Positions 17,501-26,534 of a stretch of 64,000 bases of DNA are shown piece by piece. Position numbers and translations under genes: made by a program. The DNA comes from Streptomyces sp. A3M-1-3 (lineage in GTDB: Bacteria > Actinomycetota > Actinomycetes > Streptomycetales > Streptomycetaceae): assembly GCF_024213665.1 (NCBI RefSeq), contig NZ_JANAVP010000003.1:67531-131530 (forward strand), read 5' to 3'. The notes under the pieces are model-generated. The model saw only the letters and a program-made list of their open reading frames with translations. It ran no database searches and was not told where the DNA came from. The stretch's first letter is position 1; every line of letters starts with the position of its first letter.

Positions 17501-18061
17501 TCAGTCCTTGTGGACCGTGCCGTCGGGGTCCAGCCCGCGGAACGACAGGATCACGATCAGGATGCCTCCGCACACGATCGCGGAGTCGGCGAGGTTGAAG
17601 ACAGCGAAGTGGGCGGGCGCGATGAAGTCGACGACCGCGCCCTCGAAGACGCCCGGCGAGCGGAAGACCCGGTCGGTGAGATTGCCGAGCGCGCCGCCCA
17701 GCAGCAGGCCCAGCGCGATCGCCCAGGGCAGGCTGTACAGCTTGCGCGCCAGCCGGGCGATCACCACGATCACGGCCGCCGCGATGATGGTGAAGACCAC
17801 GGTGAAGGCTTCACCGACGCCGAACGCCGCGCCGGGATTGCGTACCGCCTCGAACTTCAGCAGATCGCCGATGATCTCGATCGGCGCGTGGTGCTCCAGC
17901 TTGGCGACCACGATCATCTTGCTGACCAGGTCCAGCGCGTAGGCGAACGCGGCCACGGTGAACAGCGCCAGGATCCGCCGCCTGCCCTTGGGCCGGTCGA
18001 CCGGAGCCGACTCGGCTCCTTCCACATCCGGCGTACCGATGATGCGCTCCGCCTCTGCCAC
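17501..18061 (-). CDS. lspA: Lipoprotein signal peptidase (signal peptidase II)
   Basis: A 186-residue inner-membrane aspartic protease that removes the signal peptide of prolipoproteins after lipid attachment. Four membrane helices are clear. The family motifs [16 protein letters not shown] and [18 protein letters not shown] are present; the two catalytic aspartates lie in TDR and NLADS. An extra ~25 residues precede the first helix. Start GTG at 18059-18061. It leads the lspA-rluD-GNAT unit. Essential or strongly beneficial for lipoprotein maturation in Streptomyces. Confidence 0.95.
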   Translation of the reverse strand: MAEAERIIGTPDVEGAESAPVDRPKGRRRILALFTVAAFAYALDLVSKMIVVAKLEHHAPIEIIGDLLKFEAVRNPGAAFGVGEAFTVVFTIIAAAVIVVIARLARKLYSLPWAIALGLLLGGALGNLTDRVFRSPGVFEGAVVDFIAPAHFAVFNLADSAIVCGGILIVILSFRGLDPDGTVHKD

Positions 18062-18153
18062 GTGAGTCCCTCAACCTAGGTGCCTGACCAGAAGACGAGG
18101 GTACGGCACAGGGGTGCGGACCCCCGAGGCCCCCGGGCGCCCGCACCGCGGTC

Positions 18154-19335
18154 TCAGGAGCGCCGCTCCTGCTTCTGCTTGCACTCCACGCACAGCGTGG
18201 CCCGCGGGAAGGCGAGCATCCGGGCCTTGCCGATCGGGTTGCCGCAGTTCTCGCAGAGCCCGTACGTGCCGGAGTCGAGCCGCTCCACGGCCCGCTCGGT
18301 CTGTTCCAGCATCTCCCGCGCATTGGCGGCGAGCGCCAGCTCGTGCTCGCGGGTGATGTTCTTGGTGCCGGTGTCGGCCTGGTCGTCGCCCGCGCCGTCC
18401 CCGGAGTCCCGCATCAGGCCGGTGACGGCCTGCTCGGAGTGCAGGATCTCGTTACGCAGCCGCAGCACCTCGCCCTCCAGCTCGGCGCGCGCGTCCGCGA
18501 CCTCTTCGGGCGTCCAGGGGTCCTCACCGGGCCGGACCGCCAGCTCGCCCGGTTCCGCCGGGGCTGCCGTACGCGCCTTGGGCAGGGCGGTCGCCGCCGC
18601 CGAGGCCCGCTTCCTGGCGGCCGTTGTCCGGGCCGGAGTCTTCTTCGCAACCACCGTCTTGGCTCCCGTCTCATCCGCGGCCTGCGCCGCCCCCTTGGCC
18701 GCGGTGGCGGCCTTCCTCGCGGTCGCCTTGGCAGATGCCGCAGCGGGTGCCGCCTTCTTGGCCGCGGCCTTCGCCGGTGCCTTGGTGGCCTGGGCCTTCT
18801 TGGCCGGAGCCTTTGTGGCCGGAGCCTTTGTGGCCGGCGCCTTTGTGACCGGCGCCTTCTTGGCCTGTGCCGTGGTGGCCTGTGCCGTGGTGGCCTGTGC
18901 CTTGGTGGCCGAAGCCTTGGTGGCCGAAGCCGTGGTGGCAGGAGCCGTGGTGGCCTGTGCCGTGGTGGCCGGAGCCTTGGTGGCCTGGCCCTGGGTGGCC
19001 CGGCCCTTCGTGCTCTCGGCCGTGGTGTCCTCAGCCGCGGTAGCCGGCGCCTGCTCGGCCTGCGCCTTCTTGGCGGGCTTTGCCGACACCTTCTTCGCCG
19101 CGACCTTCTTCGCCTGCGTCTTGTTCACCGTTGCCTTCTTCACCGCGGCGTTCTTGACCGCTGCGGCCGTCTTCACCGCGGCCGTCCGCGCCGCCGTGGC
19201 CTTCTTCGCGACGGTTTTCCCGGCTGTGGCCTTGTTCGCGACGGTGGTCTTCTTCCCGTTCGCTTGCTTGGCCGCCGCACCGGTGGACCCTGCGGACGCC
19301 GTCTTCTTCTGTACGGCGGTCTTCTTCGCCACCAT
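18154..19335 (-). CDS. TraR/DksA zinc-finger protein with long Lys/Ala-rich repeat domain
   Basis: A 393-residue protein in two parts. Residues 1 to about 270 are histone-H1-like: Lys/Ala/Thr/Pro-rich, with many five-residue steps such as ATKAP, ATTAQ and AKKAP, certainly disordered and basic. The C-terminal ~120 residues are a DksA/TraR-type coiled coil (ELEGEVLRLRNEILHSEQ) and a C4 zinc finger (Cys361, 364, 382, 385 in CENCGNPIGKARM and LCVECKQK). DksA-like proteins act on RNA polymerase; the tail could bind nucleic acid. ATG at 19333-19335 chosen because the Lys-rich domain starts there. Usual Streptomyces relatives have a variable tail length. Confidence 0.85.
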   Translation of the reverse strand: MVAKKTAVQKKTASAGSTGAAAKQANGKKTTVANKATAGKTVAKKATAARTAAVKTAAAVKNAAVKKATVNKTQAKKVAAKKVSAKPAKKAQAEQAPATAAEDTTAESTKGRATQGQATKAPATTAQATTAPATTASATKASATKAQATTAQATTAQAKKAPVTKAPATKAPATKAPAKKAQATKAPAKAAAKKAAPAAASAKATARKAATAAKGAAQAADETGAKTVVAKKTPARTTAARKRASAAATALPKARTAAPAEPGELAVRPGEDPWTPEEVADARAELEGEVLRLRNEILHSEQAVTGLMRDSGDGAGDDQADTGTKNITREHELALAANAREMLEQTERAVERLDSGTYGLCENCGNPIGKARMLAFPRATLCVECKQKQERRS

Positions 19336-19642
19336 GGCCGCGGCCCCTTCACATATTGTGATCTTGCGCGCGAATCGTGCTGGGACGATAAATCGACTCC
19401 AGCCCCACGGCAACGGGCCACGCCGCCCGATCGGCCCGCCCCGCACATCCGGCAAGGCGAGCCTGCATCCGTTGTGCCCAGCTCCCCGCCCCGTAATCCG
19501 CCACACGGGCGCAGCCGGAGTCCGCAGGACCTCGTATACCCATTCGGGTCATGTGCGCAGTGGAGTCGCAGGGCAGTCGCAGGGGAGCCCCGAAGCCACC
19601 CGGCGGCCGGAAAACCTGTCTGCCGCGTCGCCCGGCGGCCCG

Positions 19643-19648
19643 TACACT
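19643..19648 (+). promoter_or_regulatory. Candidate -10 element for the ileS leader
   Basis: TACACT lies just upstream of the structured leader. No good -35 is visible at the usual distance, so this is a weak call based on position. Confidence 0.35.
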
Positions 19649-19664
19649 GGGCCAAGCGAAAGGC

Positions 19665-19925
19665 ATGGATGGGGACCAGTAGCGTCGTACGCAGCCAAGA
19701 GCGACCCGGGGACGGTGTGAGCCCGGGGGGCGAGCGCGAGGTGAAGCATCACCCCGGAGCCGCCGGAAGAAAGCCCACGGAACCACCGGGGGCAAGTAGA
19801 ACCGGCATCGCAACCCCAATGAGGGGGCCACCGGCACCGTCGGCGGCCAAGGAGGGTGGTACCGCGGGAGCGCTCAACGGCTCTCGTCCCTCCGACGGAG
19901 ACGACACGTCCGTTGGAGGAAGCCG
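19665..19925 (+). promoter_or_regulatory. T-box riboswitch controlling ileS (specifier ATC, translational type)
   Basis: The leader senses uncharged tRNA(Ile). It contains the conserved T-box AGGGTGGTACCGCG at 19853-19866 that binds the tRNA acceptor end. The specifier loop is recognisable at about 19742-19758 in the context GTGAAGC-ATC-ACCCCGGAGC; the codon ATC (19748-19750) is isoleucine, matching the gene. No U-rich terminator follows. Instead CTCCGACGG (19890-19898) can pair with CCGTTGGAG (19910-19918), hiding the ribosome site GGAGGA (19915-19920) ten bases before the ATG. Control is therefore probably at translation initiation, as known for actinobacterial ileS T-boxes. Confidence 0.93.
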
Positions 19926-19928
19926 CCG

Positions 19929-22900
19929 ATGACATCGCCGCAGTACCGCCAGGTGCCCGCCCAGGTCGACCTGCCCGCGCTCGAGCACGCCGTGCTCGAC
20001 TTCTGGCGCGAGAGCAAGGTCTTCGCCAAGAGCCTCGAACAGTCCGAGGGCCGCCCCGAGTGGGTCTTCTACGAGGGCCCGCCGACCGCCAACGGCATGC
20101 CGGGCGCGCACCACATCGAGGCCCGCGTCTTCAAGGACGTGTTCCCGCGCTTTCGGACCATGCGGGGCTACCACGTCGCCCGGAAGGCCGGCTGGGACTG
20201 CCACGGCCTGCCGGTGGAGCTGGCGGTCGAGAAGGAGCTCGGCTTCAACGGCAAGCAGGACATCGAGGCGTTCGGCATCGCCGAGTTCAACGCCAAGTGC
20301 CGCGAGTCCGTGACCCGGCACACCGACGCCTTCGCCGAGCTGACGACCCGCATGGGCTACTGGGTCGACCTCGACGACGCGTACCGGACGATGGACCCCG
20401 AGTACGTCGAGTCGGTGTGGTGGTCGCTGAAGGAGATCTTCAACAAGGACCTGCTGGTCCAGGACCACCGCGTCGCCCCCTGGTGCCCGCGCTGCGGCAC
20501 CGGCCTGTCCGACCACGAGCTGGCCCAGGGGTACGAGACGGTCGTCGACCCCTCGGTCTTCGTCCGCTTCCCGCTGACCTCCGGCCCGCTGGCGGGCGAG
20601 GCGGCGCTGCTGGTCTGGACGACCACCCCGTGGACCCTGGTGTCCAACACCGCCGTCGCCACGCACCCCGACGTCACGTACGTCGTGGCGACGAACGGCG
20701 AGGAGAAGCTGGTGGTCGCCCGGCCCCTGCTCGAAAAGGCGCTGGGCGAAGGCTGGGAGCCCACCGGCCCGACCTTCACGGGTGCCGAGATGGAGCGCTG
20801 GACGTACGACCGCCCCTTCGCCCTGGTGGAGTTCCCGTCCGAGGCCCACTATGTCGTCAACGCGGACTATGTCACCACCGAGGACGGCACCGGTCTCGTC
20901 CACCAGTCCCCCGCCTTCGGTGAGGACGACCTCAAGGTCTGCCGTGCGTACGGCCTGCCGGTAGTGAACCCGGTCCGCCCCGACGGCACCTTCGAGGAGG
21001 ACGTCCCGCTGGTGGGCGGCGTCTTCTTCAAGAAGGCCGACGAGGCCCTGACCAAGGACCTGGCCGACCGGGCTCTGCTGTTCCGGCACATCCCGTACGA
21101 GCACAGCTATCCGCACTGCTGGCGCTGCCACACCGCGCTGCTCTACTACGCGCAGCCGTCGTGGTACATCCGCACCACCGCGGTCAAGGACCGGCTGCTC
21201 CAGGAGAACGAGAAGACCAACTGGTTCCCGGAGTCGGTCAAGTACGGCCGCTTCGGCGACTGGCTGAACAACAACATCGACTGGGCACTCTCCCGCAACC
21301 GCTACTGGGGCACCCCGCTGCCCATCTGGCGCTGCGAGGAGAACCACCTCACCTGCGTCGGCTCGCGCGCCGAGCTGTCCCAGCTGACCGGCACCGACCA
21401 GTCCGCGCTGGACCCGCACCGCCCGTACATCGACGAGGTCACGTTCCCGTGCACCCACGAGGGCTGCGGGCAGACCGCGACGCGCGTCCCCGAGGTCATC
21501 GACGCCTGGTACGACTCGGGTTCGATGCCGTTCGCGCAGTGGGGCTACCCGTACAAGAACAAGGAGATCTTCGAGAAGCGCTATCCGGCGCAGTTCATCT
21601 CGGAGGCCATCGACCAGACGCGCGGGTGGTTCTACACGCTGATGGCCGTCGGCACGCTGGTCTTCGACAAGTCCTCGTACGAGAACGTCGTCTGCCTGGG
21701 CCACATCCTCGCCGAGGACGGCCGGAAGATGTCCAAGCACCTGGGCAACATCCTCCAGCCCATCCCGCTGATGGACCAGCACGGCGCGGACGCGGTGCGC
21801 TGGTTCATGGCGGCCGGCGGCTCGCCGTGGGCGGCGCGCCGCGTGGGGCACGGCACGATCCAGGAGGTCGTGCGGAAGACCCTCCTCACGTACTGGAACA
21901 CGGTCGCCTTCCAGGCCCTGTACGCGCGTACGTCGGGCTGGGCCCCGTCGGCGGCGGACCCCGCTCCGGCGGACCGTCCCGTCCTCGACCGCTGGCTGCT
22001 GTCCGAACTCCACGCGCTGACGGACCAGGTCACCCAGGCCATGGAGGCGTACGACACCCAGCGCGCCGGCAAGCTGCTCTCGGCGTTCGTCGACGACCTG
22101 TCCAACTGGTACGTACGCCGCTCGCGCCGCCGCTTCTGGCAGGGCGACAAGGCGGCGCTGCGCACGCTGCACGACGTGGTCGAGACGGTCACGCGCCTCA
22201 TGGCCCCGCTGACCCCGTTCATCACCGAGCGGGTCTGGCAGGACATGGTCGTCCCCGTCACGCCCGGCGCCCCGGAGTCCGTCCACCTCTCCCGCTGGCC
22301 GGAGGCGGACCTGTCCGCCATCGACCCGACGCTGTCGCAGCAGATGCTGCTGGTCCGGCGGCTGGTCGAGCTGGGCCGCGCGACACGGGCCGAGTCGGGC
22401 GTGAAGACCCGGCAGCCGCTGTCCCGCGCGCTGGTCGCGGCGGGCGGCTTCGAGTCGCTCTCCCCCGAGCTGCACACCCAGATCACGGAGGAGCTGAACG
22501 TCTCCTCCCTGGCCTCCCTCTCGGAGGTGGGCGGCTCGCTGGTCGACACCACGGCCAAGGCGAACTTCCGCGCGCTGGGCAAGCGCTTCGGCAAGGGCGT
22601 CCAGGCGGTGGCGAGGGCGATCGCGGAGACGGACGCGGCTGCGCTGTCGCTGGCCCTGCGCGAGGGCAGCGCGAGCGTCGAGGTCGACGGTGCGCCGGTG
22701 CCCCTCTCCCCGGAGGAGGTCATGATCACGGAGACCCCGCGCGAGGGCTGGTCGGTGGCCTCGGACTCGGGCGCGACGGTCGCGCTGGACCTGGAGATCA
22801 CCCCGGAGCTCCGCCTGGCGGGCCTGGCCCGTGACGCGATCCGCCTGATCCAGGAGGCCCGTAAGAACAGCGGCCTGGACGTCGCGGACCGTATCGCGGT

Positions 22901-23072
22901 GCGCTGGTCCTCGACCGACGCGTCGACGACCGAGGCCCTGACCGAGCACGCGGAGCTGATCTCGGACGAGGTCCTGGCGACGGACTACGCGCAGGGCGCC
23001 CCGGATGCCACGTACGGCCCCCCGTTCAAGGACGAGGGCCTGGCCCTCACCTTCCGCCTCCGCAAGGCATAA
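19929..23072 (+). CDS. ileS: Isoleucyl-tRNA synthetase, IleRS2-like with altered HIGH motif
   Basis: A 1047-residue class I synthetase that charges tRNA(Ile). The first signature, normally HxGH, reads GAHH (residues 59-62, in PTANGMPGAHHIEARV): positions one and three are swapped. The KMSKS loop is KMSKH (600-604). The editing domain lies between (TTPWTLVSNTAVATHPDV), and Cys pairs CPRCG and CWRCH could bind zinc. Length and motifs fit the eukaryote-like IleRS2 type, which is less sensitive to mupirocin than IleRS1; the GxHH form has been linked to very high resistance. Expression is under the T-box leader; it ends before the hairpin at 23413-23449. Confidence 0.97.
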   Translation: MTSPQYRQVPAQVDLPALEHAVLDFWRESKVFAKSLEQSEGRPEWVFYEGPPTANGMPGAHHIEARVFKDVFPRFRTMRGYHVARKAGWDCHGLPVELAVEKELGFNGKQDIEAFGIAEFNAKCRESVTRHTDAFAELTTRMGYWVDLDDAYRTMDPEYVESVWWSLKEIFNKDLLVQDHRVAPWCPRCGTGLSDHELAQGYETVVDPSVFVRFPLTSGPLAGEAALLVWTTTPWTLVSNTAVATHPDVTYVVATNGEEKLVVARPLLEKALGEGWEPTGPTFTGAEMERWTYDRPFALVEFPSEAHYVVNADYVTTEDGTGLVHQSPAFGEDDLKVCRAYGLPVVNPVRPDGTFEEDVPLVGGVFFKKADEALTKDLADRALLFRHIPYEHSYPHCWRCHTALLYYAQPSWYIRTTAVKDRLLQENEKTNWFPESVKYGRFGDWLNNNIDWALSRNRYWGTPLPIWRCEENHLTCVGSRAELSQLTGTDQSALDPHRPYIDEVTFPCTHEGCGQTATRVPEVIDAWYDSGSMPFAQWGYPYKNKEIFEKRYPAQFISEAIDQTRGWFYTLMAVGTLVFDKSSYENVVCLGHILAEDGRKMSKHLGNILQPIPLMDQHGADAVRWFMAAGGSPWAARRVGHGTIQEVVRKTLLTYWNTVAFQALYARTSGWAPSAADPAPADRPVLDRWLLSELHALTDQVTQAMEAYDTQRAGKLLSAFVDDLSNWYVRRSRRRFWQGDKAALRTLHDVVETVTRLMAPLTPFITERVWQDMVVPVTPGAPESVHLSRWPEADLSAIDPTLSQQMLLVRRLVELGRATRAESGVKTRQPLSRALVAAGGFESLSPELHTQITEELNVSSLASLSEVGGSLVDTTAKANFRALGKRFGKGVQAVARAIAETDAAALSLALREGSASVEVDGAPVPLSPEEVMITETPREGWSVASDSGATVALDLEITPELRLAGLARDAIRLIQEARKNSGLDVADRIAVRWSSTDASTTEALTEHAELISDEVLATDYAQGAPDATYGPPFKDEGLALTFRLRKA

Positions 23073-23412
23073 CCGTTCCAGGGATGGGCGGCCCGGCACC
23101 GATGGCGCCGGGCCGCCGGCGATGGGGCGCGGGGCCGAGAGGCAGCGCCCCCGCGCAGCGGCGGGCACCGCGCACCGGAAACGGCCAGCGCCTCGCTACC
23201 GCCGAACGGGCGGGCAGGGTGGGAGACCAAGCCCGCCCGCAGCGCGGGGAACCACCCACCGGCCCGCGGCGATGAGGCACGGTGCCGGGAGGCGGCGCCC
23301 GCGCGCAGCGGGGGACCGCGCACCGGAAACAGTCAGTCCCTCGCTACCGCCGAACGGGCGCGCAGCGCGGGGAGCCACCCACTGGCCCGCGGCCCACGCA
23401 CCGGCACGGCAA
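23073..23412. repeat. Gene-free gap with an imperfect ~125-bp direct duplication
   Basis: Between ileS and its terminator no gene is visible. A block at about 23121-23270 recurs at 23271-23393: shared segments include ACCGCGCACCGGAAAC, CTCGCTACCGCCGAACGGGC, CGCAGCGCGGGG and GGCCCGCGGC. The first copy holds an extra ~23 bases. The sequence is G/C-rich and could fold, but no conserved RNA is recognised. Confidence 0.7.
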
Positions 23413-23449
23413 AGGGCCGGGCCCCGGGGAAACCCCGGGGCCCGGCCCT
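23413..23449. terminator. Bidirectional terminator between ileS and divIVA, 17-bp stem
   Basis: AGGGCCGGGCCCCGGGG (23413-23429) pairs exactly with 23433-23449 around an AAA loop. It lies between the convergent ileS and divIVA genes and would stop both, including read-out of the whole dcw block. Confidence 0.9.
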
Positions 23450-23486
23450 CAGCCTGCCGACGGCTACGCGCTCAGCGCGCGGCCCG

Positions 23487-24668
23487 TCAGTTGTCGTCCT
23501 CGTCGATCAGAAAGCCACGCATCGGCGACGGAGCCTGCTGCATCGGCTGCGGCGCCTGCGGCCGCACCGGCGCCATCGGCTGGGTCATCGCGGGCGACAT
23601 CTGCTGCTGGGCGCCGTACGACTGAGCACCCGAGGACGGCCCGTGGCCCATGGAGGGGTTGCCCATCGACGGGTTGCCACCCATCGTGTGCCCCATCGCA
23701 CCGGCACCGGCCGGAGCCATGGAGCCGCTCATCGAGGGGGACGGCGGCAGCGACGCGGTCGCCGGCTGACGCGGCGGGGCCAGCGAGTCGTCCGCCTGGG
23801 TCTCCAGCTGACGCAGCTGGCTCTCCAGGTAGGACTTCAGGCGGGTCCGGTACTCGCGCTCGAAGCCGCGCAGGTCCTCGACCTTACGCTCGAGCGTGGC
23901 GCGGGCGGACTCGAGCGAGCCCATCGCGACGCGGTGCTTCTCCTGGGCGTCCCGCTCCAGTGCGTCGGCCTTGGCGCGGGCATCCCGCTCCAGGCCCTCG
24001 GCACGGCTGCGTGCCTCGCCGACGATCTTGTTGGCCTCGGAACGGGCCTCCGCGATCGCCTGGTCGGCGGTCTGCTGCGCCAGCGAGAGGACACGCGCGG
24101 CGCTGTCGCCGCCGGGGGCCTGGCCGGGCTGCGACAGCTGCGGGCCGTGGCCGCCCATGGGGCCGCCCATGGGGCCGCCCATCTGCTGACCCATCTGCTG
24201 GCCCATCTGCTGGCCCATCGGGCCGCCCATCGGGCCGCCCATCGGCTGGCCCATGGGGCCGCCCATCGGGCCCTGGCCCATGGGGCCGGGACCGTGCTGG
24301 CCCTGGGGGCCGTGTCCGCCGGGGCCGGCGGGAAGCTGGGGAGCGCCACCGGGCAGCTGGGGGGGACCCATCTGCGGGGGCTGCTGCTGGACCGGCGGGC
24401 CGGATATGGCGGCGGGAACGGGCGCACCGGGGCCGCGGCCGTCGTGCGGCTCCGGCGGCTTGCGCATGCCCTGCTGCTGCTGGTTCTGGGCGGCGGCACG
24501 CGTCGCCGCGGCCAGCTTGGCGCGCAGGTCCTCGTTCTCGCGGAGCAGACGGGTCAGTTCGGCTTCGACCTCGTCGAGGAAGGCATCGACCTCGTCCTCG
24601 TCATAGCCTTCTCGGAGGCGGACGGTCGTGAACTGCTTGTTCCGCACGTCCTCGGGGGTCAGCGGCAT
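23487..24668 (-). CDS. divIVA: DivIVA polar-growth protein (Wag31 homologue)
   Basis: A 393-residue cytoskeletal scaffold that marks hyphal tips and directs apical wall growth. The N-terminal membrane-binding domain starts MPLTPEDVRNKQFTTVRLRE and includes GYDEDEVDAFLDEVEAEL. A Pro/Gly/Gln/Met-rich linker (about residues 65-185) with tandem GPMG and QQMG units splits it from a second long coiled coil (ADQAIAEARSEANKIVGEAR to LRQLETQADD). A Met/Pro/Gln-rich tail ends RGFLIDEDDN. Essential in S. coelicolor. It is the last gene of the ftsZ-side dcw segment; 55 bases separate it from ylmG. Confidence 0.97.
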   Translation of the reverse strand: MPLTPEDVRNKQFTTVRLREGYDEDEVDAFLDEVEAELTRLLRENEDLRAKLAAATRAAAQNQQQQGMRKPPEPHDGRGPGAPVPAAISGPPVQQQPPQMGPPQLPGGAPQLPAGPGGHGPQGQHGPGPMGQGPMGGPMGQPMGGPMGGPMGQQMGQQMGQQMGGPMGGPMGGHGPQLSQPGQAPGGDSAARVLSLAQQTADQAIAEARSEANKIVGEARSRAEGLERDARAKADALERDAQEKHRVAMGSLESARATLERKVEDLRGFEREYRTRLKSYLESQLRQLETQADDSLAPPRQPATASLPPSPSMSGSMAPAGAGAMGHTMGGNPSMGNPSMGHGPSSGAQSYGAQQQMSPAMTQPMAPVRPQAPQPMQQAPSPMRGFLIDEDDN

Positions 24669-24723
24669 CTCTTCTTCACCTCTACGTAGTCGTCGGCAGT
24701 CGGCAAGACCGTATCGTCCACAT

Positions 24724-25014
24724 TCACCTCGCGAAGCTGCTCACGAAGGAGATCAAGATGTAGACGATGATCATCAGAACGAAGAAGGACAGGTCGAGTG
24801 CCACGCCCCCGAGACGCAGCGGCGGAATGAACCGCCGCAAAAGCTTGAGCGGTGGATCGGTGACAGTGTAGGTGGCCTCCAGAACGACCACCATCGCCTT
24901 GCCGGGTTCCCATGCACGGGCGAACTGGAAGACGTAGTCCATGACCAGCCGGAAGATCAGCACGATGAGGAAGCACACCAGCACGATGTAGACCACCTGT
25001 AGTGCCACGCCCAT
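24724..25014 (-). CDS. ylmG: YggT/YlmG family membrane protein
   Basis: A 96-residue protein with two hydrophobic regions (ALQVVYIVLVCFLIVLIFRLV and LDLSFFVLMIIVYILISFV) flanking the YggT motif (TDPPLKLLRRFIPPLRLGG). YlmG proteins sit beside sepF in Gram-positive genomes and influence division or nucleoid placement. ATG at 25012-25014 is preceded by GAGGGA eight bases upstream; the longer upstream frame is arginine-rich and implausible. It lies 70 bases downstream of sepF and 55 before divIVA. Confidence 0.9.
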   Translation of the reverse strand: MGVALQVVYIVLVCFLIVLIFRLVMDYVFQFARAWEPGKAMVVVLEATYTVTDPPLKLLRRFIPPLRLGGVALDLSFFVLMIIVYILISFVSSFAR

Positions 25015-25084
25015 CTTGCGCTTCCCTCTCCCCTGGCTCTCGCGTTTCCGGCCTTCCGGCCGGGTTCGTTCCCGGTGTCGTGTC

Positions 25085-25690
25085 TCAGCTCTGGTTGAAG
25101 AATCCGCCCTCAGCGATGCGGGCCTTGTCCTCCGCCGTGACATCGACGTTAGCAGGCGACAACAGGAACACCTTCTGCGTCACCCGCTCAATGCTGCCAT
25201 GCAGACCAAAGACGAGACCCGCGGCAAAGTCGACAAGTCGCTTCGCGTCGGTGTCGTCCATCTCGGTGAGATTCATGATCACCGGGGTCCCCTCGCGGAA
25301 GTGTTCCCCGATGGTACGGGCCTCGTTGTAGGTCCGCGGGTGCAGTGTGGTGATGCGGTACGGCTCCCTCTCGGACACGACCTTGGGCATGATCACCGGT
25401 GCGTTCTTCTCCAAGTTCGAGCGTTCAGGTGTGATGGATGCCACGGGGGCGATTCGTGCCGGACGTCCACTTTCAGCGGGGAGCGGAACGGGCTCGCGCT
25501 GCGCGGGCGGATGCACTACTCGTACTGGTTCGTCCTGCACCTGCTGATGCGAAGGCTGGTGCCGCCGACGGTCCCGCTCCGGTTCCGGCTCGGGCTCGAA
25601 CTCGTCATCGGGGTCGAACCCCGGGCCGTCGTACCCATCGTCCTCCACGAGGCCGAGGTAGACCGCCATCTTGCGCATCGCGCCGGCCAT
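25085..25690 (-). CDS. sepF: SepF cell-division protein
   Basis: A 201-residue partner of FtsZ that anchors the ring to the membrane in organisms lacking FtsA. The N-terminal amphipathic helix ([17 protein letters not shown]) is the membrane anchor; a charged Glu/Pro/Gln linker follows; the C-terminal ~90 residues form the dimerising FtsZ-binding domain ([59 protein letters not shown]). ATG at 25688-25690 has GGAGGA eight bases upstream. Streptomyces has further SepF paralogues; this one lies in the dcw cluster and is the canonical copy. Confidence 0.95.
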   Translation of the reverse strand: MAGAMRKMAVYLGLVEDDGYDGPGFDPDDEFEPEPEPERDRRRHQPSHQQVQDEPVRVVHPPAQREPVPLPAESGRPARIAPVASITPERSNLEKNAPVIMPKVVSEREPYRITTLHPRTYNEARTIGEHFREGTPVIMNLTEMDDTDAKRLVDFAAGLVFGLHGSIERVTQKVFLLSPANVDVTAEDKARIAEGGFFNQS

Positions 25691-25814
25691 TCTCTGAGTC
25701 CTCCGCTCTGTGGTGGATCCGCCTCGCCGCCAAGCGTCCGAGATCCACTGAGTCTGACCGCCTATTGGCGGAAATGACCATATTTTCTGCTGTGGTCCGA
25801 CTTGCTTGGCGACG

Positions 25815-26534
25815 TTACCCGAGCCGGGGTCGGACTCCGAGTACCGCAGTGCCGACGCGTACATGTGTCGCCCCGGCGGCCACGGCCTCTTCGAGGTCCG
25901 CACTCATCCCAGCTGACACCATGTTCGCAGCCGGATGGTCCGCGCGCAGGCGGGATGAGAATCCCATCAGCCGCTCGAATGCCGCCTGCTGCCGCCCCGC
26001 GTACGGGCCGGCGAGCGGCGCGACGGTCATCAGGCCGTCCAGCCGCAGTCCGGGCGATTCCGCCACAAGAGCCGCCAACTCCCCGATTCCGTCCGGCCCG
26101 ACACCGCCTCGGGCACCCCGCTCGCCCGACTCGGCGTCGAGTGCGACCTGGATCAGGCAGCCGATCTCGCGCTCCGCCCGTACCGCCGCAACAGACAGAG
26201 CGGAAACGAGCTTCGCGCGGTCGATGGACTGCACCACATCGGCATAACTCGCCACGGAACGAACCTTGTTCGTCTGAAGTTGTCCGACGAAGTGCCAGTC
26301 GAGAGGCAGACCCGCGCAGGCGGCGGCCTTGGGGGCCGCGTCCTGGTCGCGGTTCTCGGCGACATGGCGGACGCCCAGCTCCGCGAGCAGCCGTACATCG
26401 CTCGCGGGATAGGTCTTGGTGACCACGATCAAGGTCACTTCCGTCCGCTTCCGACCGGCGGCCGCACAGGCGGAGGCGATACGTTCCTCCACCTTCACCA
26501 GATTTGAAGTGAGTTGAGTCTTGCGGTCCGTCAT
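25815..26534 (-). CDS. ylmE: YggS/YlmE-type pyridoxal-phosphate homeostasis protein
   Basis: A 239-residue PLP-binding protein with the alanine-racemase N-terminal barrel but no racemase C-terminal domain. The PLP lysine is Lys40 in [12 protein letters not shown]; the phosphate-binding end is [27 protein letters not shown]. The family buffers PLP and affects amino-acid balance; in Streptomyces it is placed between pgeF and sepF. ATG at 26532-26534 overlaps the pgeF stop (TAATG). The usual GEN motif reads AENRDQDA, a small deviation of uncertain meaning. Confidence 0.92.
   Translation of the reverse strand: MTDRKTQLTSNLVKVEERIASACAAAGRKRTEVTLIVVTKTYPASDVRLLAELGVRHVAENRDQDAAPKAAACAGLPLDWHFVGQLQTNKVRSVASYADVVQSIDRAKLVSALSVAAVRAEREIGCLIQVALDAESGERGARGGVGPDGIGELAALVAESPGLRLDGLMTVAPLAGPYAGRQQAAFERLMGFSSRLRADHPAANMVSAGMSADLEEAVAAGATHVRVGTAVLGVRPRLG

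Noticed and set aside
23837..24606. Long forward and reverse frames inside divIVA
   Set aside because: They follow the GC bias and GPMG repeats of divIVA and lack starts, codon bias and family motifs.
25758..25771. CCGCC-TATT-GGCGG mini-hairpin between ylmE and sepF
   Set aside because: Stem of five pairs only; too short to call a terminator or operator on sequence alone.
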